Part shown: piece after piece, positions 36,157 to 48,659 of the stretch
How the letters are laid out: each line of letters begins with the position of its first letter
How positions within the stretch are numbered: the first letter of the stretch is position 1
From: Chytridium lagenaria
Taxonomy: Eukaryota; Chytridiomycota; Chytridiomycetes; Chytridiales; Chytridiaceae
Reading direction: 5' to 3'
Assembly: GCA_025449115.1 (NCBI GenBank)
Contig: JAHLKC010000002.1
Span: forward strand, 372,001 to 436,000
DNA length: 64,000 bases
Position numbers and translations under genes: made by a program
Notes under the pieces: generated by a model
Databases searched by the model: none
Told to the model about the DNA's origin: nothing
What the model saw: the letters and a program-made list of their open reading frames with translations, nothing else

Positions 36157-38177
36157 TCAGTGGCGTGCCTCCATAGGGACGGATTCGGGGTTAAATCCAG
36201 GCATGGGGAAACGACGCGCAAAGGTCTCGACCTCGTGGCGAAGGGCCTTCACCTCTTCGCTTTTCTCGAGCGCGACCACAAAGTCCTTAATGAGCTTGCC
36301 AGTACCCTCCTGGACCTTGAGGGCCAGCTGGGCAGCACGATGAAGGAACTCGGCGATCTGGACAAAGTCCGCTTCAACCAAACTACGGGAAGTGAGGGCG
36401 GGTGCACCAACACGAACACCACCGGGGACGAACGACGAGGTATCACCGTGAACAGAGTTCTTGTTGAGGGTGATGCTGGAAAAAAGATGAGAAATGGATA
36501 TGGTTAATCTCAATTTATCGATAATAAAAAACAGTTTTAAAAGTACATACTTGACAAAGTCGCAAATCTTCTCCATCTTACTGCCGGTAAGGGCAATAGG
36601 GCGAAGGTCCCACATAACAAGGTGGTTCTCAGTGCCGTCAGTCACAAGCTTATATCCCTTTGCCATCAACGCGTCGCCGAGAGCTTTTGCGTTGGCCCGA
36701 ACCTGCTTAGCATACTGCTTGAACGAAGGATCGGCTACCTGCTTGAGGGCAACGGCGATACCAGCGATTGTGTTGTTGTGAGGACCACCCTGGTTGGAGG
36801 GGAAAACAGCAAAGTTGATCTTGTCCTCAAGGTCGGAGCTCTTCTCGCCCTTAGGGGCACGTCGGAAGAAGATGAGACCAGCACGAGGACCACGGAGGGT
36901 CTTATGGGTGGTGGTAGTCACAATGTCGCAAAGCTCGAAGGGGTTCTTCTGCTCTTGAACGGCGACGAGACCACTGATATGGGCGATGTCGGCCATGAGG
37001 TAGGCACCATGACGATCGGCAATCTACAATTGGCAAAATGTCAATAGACCGTTGTGATAAAGCGACGGGGTGAAGAAAAAGGGTGGCTTCGTTTGGCTCA
37101 GATACCGTTGTAGTCATTATTTAAAAGTCGTCGTCATGAACATTCGGGATACCATTTGGTGTCATCACAGCACAAACAAAACTACAGAATGGAAATTGTA
37201 AAAAAATAAGAAAAACCTACAGCACGAAGACGCTCATAGTCCCAGTCTCTGGGGTAAGCACTAGCACCACAAATGATAAGCTTAGGCCGGAAGAGTTCGG
37301 CGCTGGCCTCAAGCTTGTCGTAATCGATAAAACCAGTCTTCATATCAACCTGATACGGGAACGACTCGAAGTAGATAGCAGAGGAAGAGATCTTCTTCTT
37401 GGCGGTCTGGTGTCCGTGGGTTAAGCTGATGGAGCCATAATTGTCAGAATAACACAAGAGCATCATACGTCGAAGGAGCAAATAAAACTTACTGGCCACC
37501 GGAGGCAAGCTCAAGACCCATGATGCGGTCGTGCGGGGCAAGAAGGGCAGTGAGGGCGCTGAAGTTGGCAGTGGAACCTAAGATCGAAGGGGTGTCAGAT
37601 CGTGAGATTACCAGGTCATGAACACACCAGAGTAAGGCTGCACGTTGACACCCCACTTCTCAGGGCTCAAGTTGAAGGCAGCGAGGGCACGATCCCTGCA
37701 GAGGTTCTCAATCTGATCGACGAATTCGTTTCCTCCGTAGTAACGGGCACCCGGAAGACCTTAATTGAGCGGTAATTTAATGTCGATACAAAGCCCGGAA
37801 ACATGAATCAGCTTTACCTTCAGAGTATTTGTTGGTAAGAGCAGAACCATTAGCTTCCATAACCGCCTGGGAAGTGAAGTTCTAATAAAAAGACGTTAAA
37901 ATCAGAACTTATCCCACAATGCAGTAAATGAAGTAAATCCAAATTACCTCAGAAGCAATGAGCTCGAGGCATGAGTACTGACGCCACTTCTCCTTCTCGA
38001 TCAAAAGGTTAAGCTCCTTGTCCTCTTCGGCGAGGGGAACGTTGAGGCAAGCGTTCTAAAGAGATGAACGGTCAGCATTCACATCCCCTCTTCCGAAAGT
38101 CGGATGACATCCCGCAGCAGAGAACAAGGTTGATGGCGTACCCAAGAAGCGACGGCAGTAGGTGCGACGATGGACAT
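36157..38177 (-). CDS. SHMT: Serine hydroxymethyltransferase, cytosolic type
   Basis: PLP enzyme converting serine and tetrahydrofolate to glycine and 5,10-methylene-THF. About eight exons; the first is 38177-38142 ([12 protein letters not shown]), the second 38055-37948 ([21 protein letters not shown] ... CLELIASE). Later motifs: [72 protein letters not shown], the PLP lysine site in [38 protein letters not shown] and the C-terminal FPMPGF. No targeting extension, so the cytosolic form is likely. Every exon joins in frame and no shift is needed. The residue block [12 protein letters not shown] differs a little from the usual NKNTxPGDxSA. Confidence 0.96.
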
Positions 38178-38579
38178 GGTGGGTTTGTGATGAGTGAGAA
38201 GAGAGTGCGATCTGAATGCTGTTGGGGAAAGAAGCCGAGGCTTTTATACTTGTTTAAAATGTTGAGAATGGCGATGAAATGTCCCGATAGGCAAGAAAAA
38301 ATGAAGAAAAAAAAAAGATCTCGCAAGAGATTGTCTCAACGTCATCCAAATTTTAAGTTTTTCCCAAGGTTGTCTGTTGTTTTTTCCCAAATAGGTTATC
38401 AAAGGGACAACCCCAAGAACATTCATTCAATTCCTGCCCCAAAACAAGGGCAACTGGCAAACGTAAAAAACATCCCCATAAAATAAAAATAATGAACAGA
38501 TATTTCAGAAAAAATCGAAAAAAGAAAAAACAACAAACAACAAAACGCGTGCTTCAATGAATACAAAATGCAAAAATGT
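38178..38579. other. Intergenic spacer
   Basis: Promoter of SHMT and 3' flank of the Lunapark gene, both minus strand. Confidence 0.5.
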
Positions 38580-40347
38580 TCAATGAGCCCTATCGTCCTC
38601 TCCCTCTCTTCCTGCAACAACCTTGTCCTGCTCATGCCCAATAGAGTAAGGCTCTGTGGCAAGATGCTCTATGCTAGGTTCAGGCGTAGCAGCAGGCACC
38701 CCGTCCTGAATCTCATTGTGAAATCCTGCTTCAGCGGCAGCAGAAGCCATAGGAGCCTCATGCTGTCTCAAAAGAGGCTCTCTTGATGAAGATCGGCTGT
38801 CGGGATTTCTACTTTGAAGGCTAGCATGACTTGGCCTCCTGTCCATGCTTGGAGATGGTGAAGGTGGCGGTGAAACATCTGCCGAAGATGAAGGCGCAGA
38901 AGCGTTTCCGAGCCGAGACTTACGGGCGTTAAAGAAGCCGCACTTCATGCACCGGAATTCTTTTCAAAGTTAGCAAAGTTCAAATGCAACACGCGAGAAG
39001 AGTTTTCAGAAAGAAACCAAAAATAAAAATAAAATAAATAACGATTAAAAACTCTACTTCGAGAGCAAAGACCATAAAATATAGTACGACTTACTGGCGG
39101 TCCCGTATTCATCGGGCAATACAAGTCCATTGTGCTCAAAGCACTGCTGGCATATTAAAGCATATTTCTGTTGGGGACCTTCATCTCCAATGATAGCATC
39201 CACAACCTTATCGTACCAGTTTCTTGTCCCGCTCCCAGGGGTACCAAGGACAGGCGCTGGATTCCCAAGAAATTGACAAAGTTAAACTGAGCTTTTCAAC
39301 CTAACATGGATAGAATAGGAGTCTGACTTACTGGGAGCGTTTGAAAGAGGTCCGATGGAGTTTGAGGGATTCCAGATGTAATTGCAACATGAGGCCTTGG
39401 CGTACCAGGGGTCCAGGGGTTCCAGGACCAGATAAGGAGTTTTCCAAGATAGCAGCAGTCGGCGGGATTGGGACGCTCGCGTACCTTTGCCGCAGCTGAC
39501 CGGATCCTGACAAATGTTAACATTTAAATTCATCGAGCAACGATTTTTTACCTGGCGCAGTCAACGGATTAGGGGTCCCTGTTCCTGGCGTTCCTGGGAC
39601 CTGAAGTCTCTATTAAACGACTTTAGCATAAAAATGTGTTCAATCTCTACGTTTGGGTCCGCCTTTGAGGGTGATTCATAACGTTCTATGAGGCCTTTAG
39701 TGGTGTAGTAACCCGTCTTCTTCTTCAATTCCTCGACCTATCAAAATTAAGTTCGAGACGAACCAGAAGTAGTATTACTTTTTGTTTTTGTTGTGTCCGA
39801 AGAGTCTCCAATTGTTGCTCTATTAATTGATTAACATGAAATAAAGAGCCCACCTCACCTTCAATCTTCTTCTTGGCCTTAAACCAGGCAAAAATAAACT
39901 TCCGACCATAATAGATCCTGAAAAGAAGTTAACTTTCGCATGCTAAGGACTTCTTACAAGAACGGAAACACAAGTAGTGGGACTGTCTTCAATAGCCACA
40001 GGTTCAAAATCTCCCCATGCGGATTGAAAAAGGTGAAGTATCCCACAAGGTAGAATACATATGCAGGGATAGAATAATAGAGCCAGGAGACAAGGACATG
40101 TCTTTCAGTGATCTTCACCTCTGCTAGCGAACTTCTTGTTTTGATATTCTTTCGTCCAGGTCCGCAAGTATCTTCTCGTAATTGTCATCGTCCTGCTACA
40201 TGATTGAAAAAGCATGCTAAAAGTCAGCCGTTCAATCTCAATAAGCCGTAGGCAGCTGCATTCTTCTCAGCACGGAGCCCATTAGCGAGCACGCTTTCTG
40301 CCCCCCTTTCGCACCTTCTTCCAAAGCCAATTCCGTATGGATGCCAT
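38580..40347 (-). CDS. LNP1: Lunapark family ER network protein
   Basis: Lunapark stabilises three-way junctions of tubular ER. The start ATG at 40347 gives MASIRNWLWKK, then NYEKILADLDERI, two hydrophobic hairpin segments (VSWLYYSIPAYVFYLVGYF and LWLLKTVPLLVFPFLIYYG), and the basic KFIFAWFKAKKKIEGE. A linker holds repeated GTPG/GTP units (VPGTPGTGTPN, VLGTPGSGTRN). The Lunapark zinc ribbon follows: WYDKVVDAIIGDEG, KYALICQQCFEHNGLVLPDEYG, then FRCMKCGFFNARK. The C-terminal 120 residues are Ser/Pro-rich and acidic. Frame steps at 40301-40306 (a run of six Gs on the coding strand) and near 40133 both fit one missing base. It is followed by no overlapping gene; kinesin-10 ends 176 bases upstream on the same strand. 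Confidence 0.87.
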
Positions 40348-40523
40348 CTCGGCAGCAATTATTGTGTAACCGAATTCAATGCGTCTTTGATTCTGAAAGG
40401 GGCACACCAGTCAACTTTTTTGAAACCGAAACGAACTCCCCAAATAAAATCAGATACATATTTTTTTTATTATTTTCGTGTAAACAAAACTGCACATATA
40501 CAATATAATGACGACATCAACTG

Positions 40524-42194
40524 TCACAGCTCCAACTCAATGTCGAGGTTGGCGCGAAATATAGACTCAATTGCACCTTTACTGAGATGAGTCTTGAGGT
40601 CCGAAAGGCTCTTAAAAAGTCCATTATTGTTGTCGCGAGCAGCAAGAATCTGCTTTGCACGGGCTTCTCCAACCTGCCTCAGTTTCATAAGCTCACTTTT
40701 TGTCCCTTTGTTGAAAAGCTCAAGCAGGCGTTCCTCACTATCTCGCTTCAGGTCGGTCTTTTTCATCGCAGCCAGCTCGCCCAAAAGCAATCGATTTTCT
40801 ACTTTTTCCAGGCGAATTTGAAGGTCATCGGTAAAAACAGTTTTCTTACGTAATATAGGACTAAACGAGGGTAGATTAATCTTATTTGTGTACGCAAAAT
40901 ATCTACCTCATTAGCTTGTCTGATAGTGGATCCGATACGCGAATATTCCTTTTCTTGCCTTCTTTAAGATATTCTCCTTTTCATGCTCCATAGAGCTCCT
41001 TTTACTTCCTGACTTGATGGGTTTTGGGAAGGAATTTTGACCTCGTTCACTATGACTGATTTTGAATGGATGCACATTTTGCCGCAAATTGTAATGTGTT
41101 TAATGTCTCTAGGTAGTCGTAACCTGCTAGGCATGCCAAAACCTTTTAAAATCCAGTAAGGATATCGCTCTTATAACAGGCTGAGAAGACTGACTTAAAC
41201 TTACAACAGCGACAGACGAGCCTCCTAAAGCATCTTGCAATAACCGGGTAAGTTTTGAATCTCTGTAAGGAACCCGTAGCTGGCTCTTATTAAGAGCTTC
41301 GACAACCTGCCCAAGACAGAAAAGTGACTTGTTTTCATCCCTGATTCCTTCATCCTTTCCCCGACATTCCCAGTCCTCTTGTTATCTTCCGAACCCGCAA
41401 GATCACAAATGTTCAGCTTGGAATTAAGAATACGATTCCGATGCACTGTCCGAATTGATAGTTGCAGAACAAATGAGACCTGCTCGAGAATCATTTAGTT
41501 TTGTCGCCGCTGTCATTCTTGACTGCCATGCCGTTTCGTGCTCCCTTTTAAACTGCTCATTATCCACTAGATTAACAGTCGAAAGGCCTAAAATTTAGAA
41601 AGATTGAAGCAATAACGGTTTTTACTAACTTTGATAATGATATTGTGGCCGCGGTCTTCCATCAAATCCAAGTTGGCTTTCCGATCGCGAAGATCAAATA
41701 GTTTCTCTTGGTAGCATTCCAGCCATCCGGCCGATATCGTTCCATCCGCTGCGCTCACTTTTGATAGTAAATTCTCGACCAGCCTTGGAACGAGACCAGG
41801 ATCTGATGGTGTTCCAAAGACTGTTGTTTTTTTTAACCCAATGTGTTCAATGTCCGAAAGTATCGGGTCAGTTGCCTGCCATCACGCAACAAGAGCCGAT
41901 CGAAAAGTTCAACATTCAATTATCTACTGACCCGAATGAGTCTTCCCAGCCCCTGTTTGTCCATATGCAAATATGTTCCATTCTTCCCCTCCATCACCTT
42001 GTCGATGATCCATTTCATGGATTCAACACATCGCTCTGTCTGCTTTGTGGATCCAAACCCTCTCAATCCAAATAAAAGCGACTCGTTGGGATTCCGCTCG
42101 TTGCAAATCTTGACCGAGTTACCGACAACGTCCACTTTGGATTCGTCCGTGGACGCACTCGACAGAACACTCGGACGTGTCGGTCTTCATCCAT
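40524..42194 (-). CDS. Kinesin-10 (KIF22/Kid-like chromokinesin)
   Basis: Plus-end motor that pushes chromosome arms during mitosis in animals. The start at 42194 gives [17 protein letters not shown]. Motor motifs follow: [26 protein letters not shown], the P-loop [36 protein letters not shown] and [22 protein letters not shown]. The C-terminus carries the chromokinesin helix-hairpin-helix: [31 protein letters not shown] and [24 protein letters not shown]. The neck region is basic. Frame steps near 42145 and 41973 each fit a missing base, the latter just before the P-loop. Small introns split the rest. The DNA-binding HhH, not only the motor, supports KIF22 over other kinesins. It is divergent from the LRRC45 gene across about 900 bases. 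Confidence 0.85.
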
Positions 42195-43103
42195 TATTTG
42201 ACCGAACCAACATATATGGAAAAATTGTTTTATTATATAATATGCATATGTGTCTCCAAGTTGATATTCATCGACAGGTGAACAGCCGGGGACCGAATTG
42301 ATGAGTGGATCCAGAAGATACTCCTCCCATTGGTCTGCTTGACTTTGGGTTCTTCCCGCGGGTATATCCTCTGGCGAGTTGAGGCTGTATTGGTGGGGAT
42401 TTTATTGTGCATGGTCAATCATTAGTCAATCCAATGTCAAAGCAGGGAAGAAGCACGAGCGAATGTAACAGAGGGATGTAAAGAAAACGAGAGAAAAATC
42501 AGTAGAGGTGGGTGTACCTGGAAGATTGTAAGACCAAAGACGTAAAGTAGGTTGGCCACCCATAAAACGGTATCAGGAATAAGGCTCCATCTCAGCAGGT
42601 TTTCTTAGTGACTACCTCGCCTCGATCTGTGCATCGATCAGCTGTGAACAAGCAAGCATTTCTAGAAATAAGGGGGGTGAGAGCCGGTAAAACGGTTCAA
42701 CTCAACTGTTACATATGATGCCATCACAAGCAAAATTCCTTGTCAAACCGCCCCGGAATACCTTTTCATGAGACAGCTCGGCTGTGGACTTGACAGTCTT
42801 TTAGGGGCTATTATTAGTGCCAGCTACGGTTTAAACATAGTAAAGAGAGGGCTATGCTATAAAACCATGTAGAAATTACGTTCTCGAAGGGTAAATGGAT
42901 GAGGCATAGATTTTAAGCCATATTCGTTTTTGTACTTAAAATGCTAAAACTCGTGTAGAGATGCAACGAAAGGAATAAAGCTTAATCCGCATGTCAAAGT
43001 TAACTTTGTATACTTCCGTTGTTCTATAGTACTGTACTTGTTTGGACTGCCATTTTCTAGTGCACATGTGCGGAGTTGAATATTGACAATTCCAGCAACT
43101 TGA
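42195..43103. other. Divergent spacer between kinesin-10 and LRRC45
   Basis: Promoter region for two microtubule-linked genes transcribed away from each other. No coding frame or RNA gene recognised. Confidence 0.5.
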
Positions 43104-45579
43104 ATGGAGGTCTTTCGGTCAGCCTTCATAACAAAATGCTCGGAGCTATCCACAGAGCCATCCGCTATAGTTCTCAATCAGCTTAAGTACGAAATTAGTA
43201 ATGCCAAAAAGGGAGGTAATCAAGTTAATGAAAAGTTGGACCTTTCCGGACATCCGCTACACATAAAGGTACTCTCTATTCCACTACCATAAAATGGTTA
43301 CTAACATATTACACAGACTATAACCGCATTGTGCACAGCCCTACAAACCGATGTGATATTCACCAATCTAATATTCTCGGATGCATTTCTCGGAGATGGT
43401 GGGGCGATTATCATTGCGGGTGCCTTAAAAACCAACACTACCGTAAAAATGTTGGATTTAAGGGGAAACAACATAAGGTCGGATGGCGCCACTGCCCTTG
43501 CCCAAATGATGAAAGTCAACACAACACTTGAAACGTAAGCATATTTGAGATGATGATCGCTCGATATAATTATGGTAATTGTATTCTATAGTCTCCTCTT
43601 GGAATGGAATTGTATTGGAATTTGGGAAGTCGGGGCAAAAGCGCTCGGTGATGCTCTACCCATTAATCAGTACTTGCAACATTTAGACCTACGGAACTGT
43701 AAAATTGGCCCGCAAAGTGCAATATGTCTTTCCCAAGGTCTTCGTCACAACACGAATCTACGAATACTCGGTAAGGTTTTTTCATCTATAAATTATGTTA
43801 ATACTTTCAATTGTTGTTGTTTTTTTTCAGATTTACGGTGGAATAATGTTGGGATAATTGGAGGCCGAGCATTTGTGGAGGCGTTAAAGTGGAATATGGT
43901 CATTACGGAAATTGAACTTACTGGTAACGAAATACCAGACGACGTTCTTCGTTCAATCGGCAAGTAACTTTGACACTCATTAAAATAATGCTAACAAAGT
44001 CTTTAGGTATAGCGCTCGATAGAAACAGGGACCGTTTCAAACACCTCCTCCAAAATAAAGTCCACTCGGAACATCTCTCATCCACGCTCCAAGCCCTCAC
44101 TACAGCACATCATTCGAACCTTGAACAGCTGTCTACAAAACTCAGCGCGAGTGATGGTCGCGCTCAAACGCTTTCTGAAAAGCTTTCACAGACTTCGCGA
44201 GAGCTGTCTGAGATGTTGGAGTATCGCAAGAACGCAGCAGCACGGCTGCGGGAGTTAGAGGTGGAGCTTAGTCATGAACGGAAGGAATCGTCAAAGCAGC
44301 TTTCGGATCTTCAGACAGAGCTGTTGAAAGAAAAAGATGTGAGAGTTAATTATTCTAAGTTTTAGTCTAACCCGATGTACCTTTTTCATTCATTTTTACC
44401 CTCAGAGACGTCTCAAACTCGAAGACAAACTCACCATCTCCAGCAGCAGCATGAACGGCCGAATGATAGAACTAGAAGCAAACCTCCGTGAAACTGAAAT
44501 GAAAGCCGAAGTTCTACGACGTGACAAAACCATGCTCTTGGAAGAGATGGACAAGGCAAAAGAACGTGAGAAGTCAATATATGAGCTTCATAAGGAAAAG
44601 ATGGCAAGGATGGAGGCGAATCATACGAACCGTTTGAATGCATTGACTGAGGCAAAGGATGCAGAGATAAAGGAATTGACGAAGAGACTTGAGGAGAAGT
44701 TTAAGAATGTTCAAACTGAGAAGCAACGGTTAGAAGAGGTGGGAGGTTTTTATTTATCTTCATGAAAACGTTGAGCTGCTGCTGCTTTACTGCCTTTTCT
44801 AAAAAATGATTTATTGCGGAAACAGGAAATTGACGCGTTAAAAACAAAGGCAATTAACGAAAAACGCCAACTAATTGACAAATTCTCTGAAACCGAGACG
44901 CGTATCAAAAAAGAAGAGGTTTCAATTACTATAAGAATATGCGTTTTGGAAGCTCATATTATTTACAGGATGCCCGCCGTAAAGAACTCGAGACCCAAAT
45001 CGACTCCCTCCGTCAATCACAGCACCAACTACAAACCGACCTCTCTTCCCTCTCCACATCCAAGAACGCTCTCCTCCGCGACCACGAATTCGAAGTAAAG
45101 CGTCTCACTGATCAAAAAGTCGAGTTGAACGAGCAGGTCGCAAATCTCCGTTCGGCGCAAGTTCAGATGCAATCTGATACAGGGACCTTGAGGAAACAGC
45201 TGGATGAGGCAAATAGGACCGGACAAGCGCTATTGGAGAAGGTTGCGCAGCTGCAGAAGGGGGTTGGGGAGAAAGTGGAGGAGGTTACAAAGACGAAGAC
45301 AGAGATGAGGGTTGCGGAAGAGAAGTTTGTGCAGGCGCTGGCGCAGAAGGATGCGGCTATCGCAAAGCTGAAGGAGCACTTGCGGAGGTGAGGGCATTTT
45401 TAAAATTTTACCCGTATTATAACTTTTGGGCTTTGCAAACTTTTAGACTTGAGCATGAGCTGGATGACGAACATGAAAGCCAAAGTTTACGCATGAAAGA
45501 CTTGGCTATCCAAATAAATAGCTTAATTGGTGAACGTCAGCGTCGCATGCGGAACCGTTCACCTGAAATCGCCCAATGA
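43104..45579 (+). CDS. LRRC45: LRRC45-like centriole/centrosome linker protein
   Basis: In animals LRRC45 is part of the fibre-like linker between centrioles and works at the distal appendage in ciliogenesis. Nine exons, all in frame: 43104-43268, 43317-43534, 43592-43770, 43831-43959, 44007-44338, 44406-44738, 44826-44918, 44969-45387 and 45447-45579. The N-terminal part has leucine-rich repeats of ribonuclease-inhibitor type: MLDLRGNNIRSDGATALAQMM, LLLEWNCIGIWEVGAKAL, HLDLRNCKIGPQSA, DLRWNNVGIIGGRAFVEAL and ELTGNEIPDDVLRSIG, matching LRRC45 in order. From about residue 230 to the end it is a continuous coiled coil (for example KLSQTSRELSEMLEYRKNAA). The intron after exon 4 uses a GC donor (GCAAGT). 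Total about 650 residues, close to the animal protein. Confidence 0.88.
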
Positions 45580-45720
45580 CTATTCACTGTAACTGACAAC
45601 ACTTTTGTTCTTATGAGATCCATATGGAATATATTTAATGATTAACCTGAAAGAAAACATTACAAGTATAAAGAAAAACGCGAAAAAAAGCAACAATGTA
45701 GAAGCTTAAGGAATCGTCCA

Positions 45721-47694
45721 TTAATAGTCCGCCACCTCAGCAATATCCTGCCTCCCCAAAGCGGTCACAGCAATGGTCTCCACCAAATGCTTTTGATCCA
45801 TCTTAACCCCTTCATAATTCGCCAAAGCCATCCCCAACCTCACCGCGTTCTTAATCTGCCTCCCATTCATCTCGTGTCCCGCCAATTCATCCCAATCCAA
45901 CGCCTCTCTATCCACAGCCCCATCCTCAATATTTCCTACAAGCATCTGCCACACCCTCTTCCTGGCCGCATGATCTAGCGGATCATACCGAAGCGCAACA
46001 GTTATACGACTCTCCACAGCCGGATCAAAGTTCCGAACCCTATTCGTCGTGAGGAACAAAATCCCACGATGATATTCAATCAATCTCAGCATGACGCACA
46101 CCATCGCATTGCGGACCATATCCCCATGCGCCGTTCGTTTCTCTAAAAACGAATCTGCCTCATCCAACAACACAAGCGCAGACCATTCCGTGGCACAACG
46201 ACAACACATCCTCCAATCTCTTCTCCATTTCCTCCGGTGTAGTTCCCAATTCCCCCATCGTTACATAATAAAGTGGTCGATGAAGGAGTTCAGAGATAGC
46301 CTCTGCCGTCAATGTCTTCCCAACTCCCGGCGGTCCATGCAGCAAAAAGACGGATCCCCCACTTTTCCCTTCGATGATATCCTCAAACTTTTTATCATTG
46401 AAAGTAGTGAGCGCCCGTACAAGCCGTTTCCTTGCTTCAGGCAGGACGAGCTGGTCAAACGCCTTTTCATTGAACGTGATAGCCGATAAGCCTGAAACAA
46501 GCACATGCCCCCAAGCTTTTATCGTGAAATTGTACCCGACGAGTGCAGGCCATGCAAACGCGTACAGTTCGGGTGGAAGCGTGTCCAGTACAAACAACGC
46601 CTCAGAAGACTGTCCAGCAGACGAAGCGTGGAACCGCTTATATCGTTGCGCTTGCTTCATAATAGCGTAAGTGGATTCATCACCACCCTGCGAAGGGTAA
46701 TGACTAAGCGATGAACCTCGAAGCGTGTCAATCATGATGCGGCTGGCTTGCTGAATCTTGCTGGACGACATGCCTTTCCCGGCACCAGCACCGTGCAAGA
46801 AGAACGACCCAGCCGAGCATTGTAAGAATGACGCCTTGGTACCGTACAATGCGCACTGCCTTCCGCGTTCCTCAAAGCGAAAACGGGTTGCAGCGTCTTC
46901 ACATGGGAAGTATGGTAAATCGCTGACAAGCCTTGCACGAACCCCCGTCCACCCCGAAAACACTTCTTCAATACGAACGGGCACGATATGACACCCATTG
47001 CCATGAAGAACTCAAGGACAAGATGAAAGACTTGCTCTTTTCCAAAGAGCGTACGTTTATCTTCATAGTAGCTCTCTAAGACGAGAAATCCGGCCCGTTC
47101 TGCTCCGAGCGTTGTTGCGCCTGATACGAGTTGACCTGGGCGGAAAAGTTCACCGAGATGTTCAAAGACGACCATGCCTTCCTTGAGGGTCTGTCGGATC
47201 AGTGGCCATGTCTGTTTGTGGATGTCCTCCAATGCGGCGAGGAGGTCATCGAGACCTGGAACTAGGATGGGAGCACATGGAGAGACGACTTGAATACCAA
47301 AGACTGTAAGGTAATCCAGGCTACGATGGCGAACGTACAAGGAGAAGGGGTCGGTGGAGTCAGTGGATGAGACGACTTGGTTATACTGATCAATTAAAAA
47401 GAGGAGACCGCGAAGACGACCGACGATGTTGACGAGGGAAGGAAGTGGGTAGAAACGCATGGGACTTCCGACGGCAAGGAAGGAACGGACGACGGTTTTG
47501 ATGGGGATGGTGGATGATGTGGGGGTTGAGATGGGTTTAGCGATGTCCGGGAACTCGAAGATGACAGTTTCTTCCTCCCGCTTGATGGTGAAATGGGCGC
47601 TTTGGGCGAAGCCATCATGCACATCATGAGATGCAGGATGGGTGGGAGGGACTGGAGCAGGAGGAGGGGGAGGAGAAGGCATTGATTGCTGCAT
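45721..47694 (-). CDS. AAA-family ATPase of the large fungal paralogous group
   Basis: Single-exon AAA+ ATPase with a long non-catalytic N-terminal region, like the expanded fungal AAA proteins of unknown role. Start at 47694 (MQQSMPSPPPPPAPVPP). N-terminal region: VIFEFPDIAKP, FYEDKRTLFGKEQVFHLVLEFF, FSGWTGVRARLVSDLPYFP. Catalytic motifs: Walker A LLHGPPGVGKTLTAE, Walker B SALVLLDEADSFLEKR, sensor GILFLTTNRVRNFDPA and arginine-containing ESRITVALRYDPLD, then HEMNGRQIKNAVRLG. Two frame steps, near 46987 and 46195, each fit one missing base; the second lies between Walker A and Walker B. Substrate unknown. It converges with LRRC45, 141 bases apart. Confidence 0.82.
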
Positions 47695-48659
47695 TACCAG
47701 ATAAAGTTGTTAAATGCAACCTTAGCGAGATACAATGAACGCGTACTTTTATGATGATTTGCGTAAATGACGATGCGATGCTGTAACAACCAAGGGATAA
47801 ATAAGCAGGTTTCCATGCGTTTTATATGAGAGCGCTAGACTAAACCACCCGTGCTCCATTTTGGTTTGCTTCCTTCTGCACAATCATTGGGCAAGAAAAC
47901 CATCCACCCCCTCGGCCCATTCTGAGCGAAAAAAAAGGTTTCAAAGCCACCCCTGCACATCCATGCGGCATAACACAAAACTCTGGTAATCCGCACTTTA
48001 TGGTCATGGATACGTGTTTGGACAATTAGAAAAAAACGGTGGATTTCAGTGTTAAACACTGCTCACAATCTTCTGAATCAAACTCCCAACTGTTGTTTTC
48101 TGACTCTCAAACTGTTGCATTTTCCATTTTTCATTCGATAAATTACAATAAAGGTGGGTAGGGAAGGTCCAAAGTGGGGAAAGGGGGGTGGTTTGGAGGG
48201 AATAAAGTCAATAAACATTTCATTTTTTCTCCCGGAAAACGCAAAAAAAAAAGGGAAAATACCCGAGTCAAGAAGGTAGGGTTAGAATATAGAAAAACCC
48301 CAGCCGTCCACACTCCCCCCAATCTCCAGCGTAAACCCAACGCTGACGTGAAAATCATTACAATTACACATCAAAGACGGAAGATAATGTGGAGGAAGGA
48401 AATATAAAAGGGGGAATACGAAGGGGGAATTTTAGAAAGATTCAAAAAGCAAGATTTTTGTACAATATACAGCAAGAGGGGGGCAAGGATTTGTATTTGA
48501 GAGGTAGAAAAAAATAATAATAAAAGTTCACTAAACCTTGTTGGCCATGCAAAAAAAAAAAGAAGAGAAAAGAGAGGAAAAAAAAGGCTGAGATAAGGGA
48601 GCGTATGTACGTGCATGTGTATGTGTGTGTGGTTGTAATTGCGCAGCAAATTATACCGT
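47695..48659. other. Intergenic spacer
   Basis: Between two minus-strand genes; purine-rich patches near 48170-48260 and 48540-48600. No gene seen. Confidence 0.5.
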
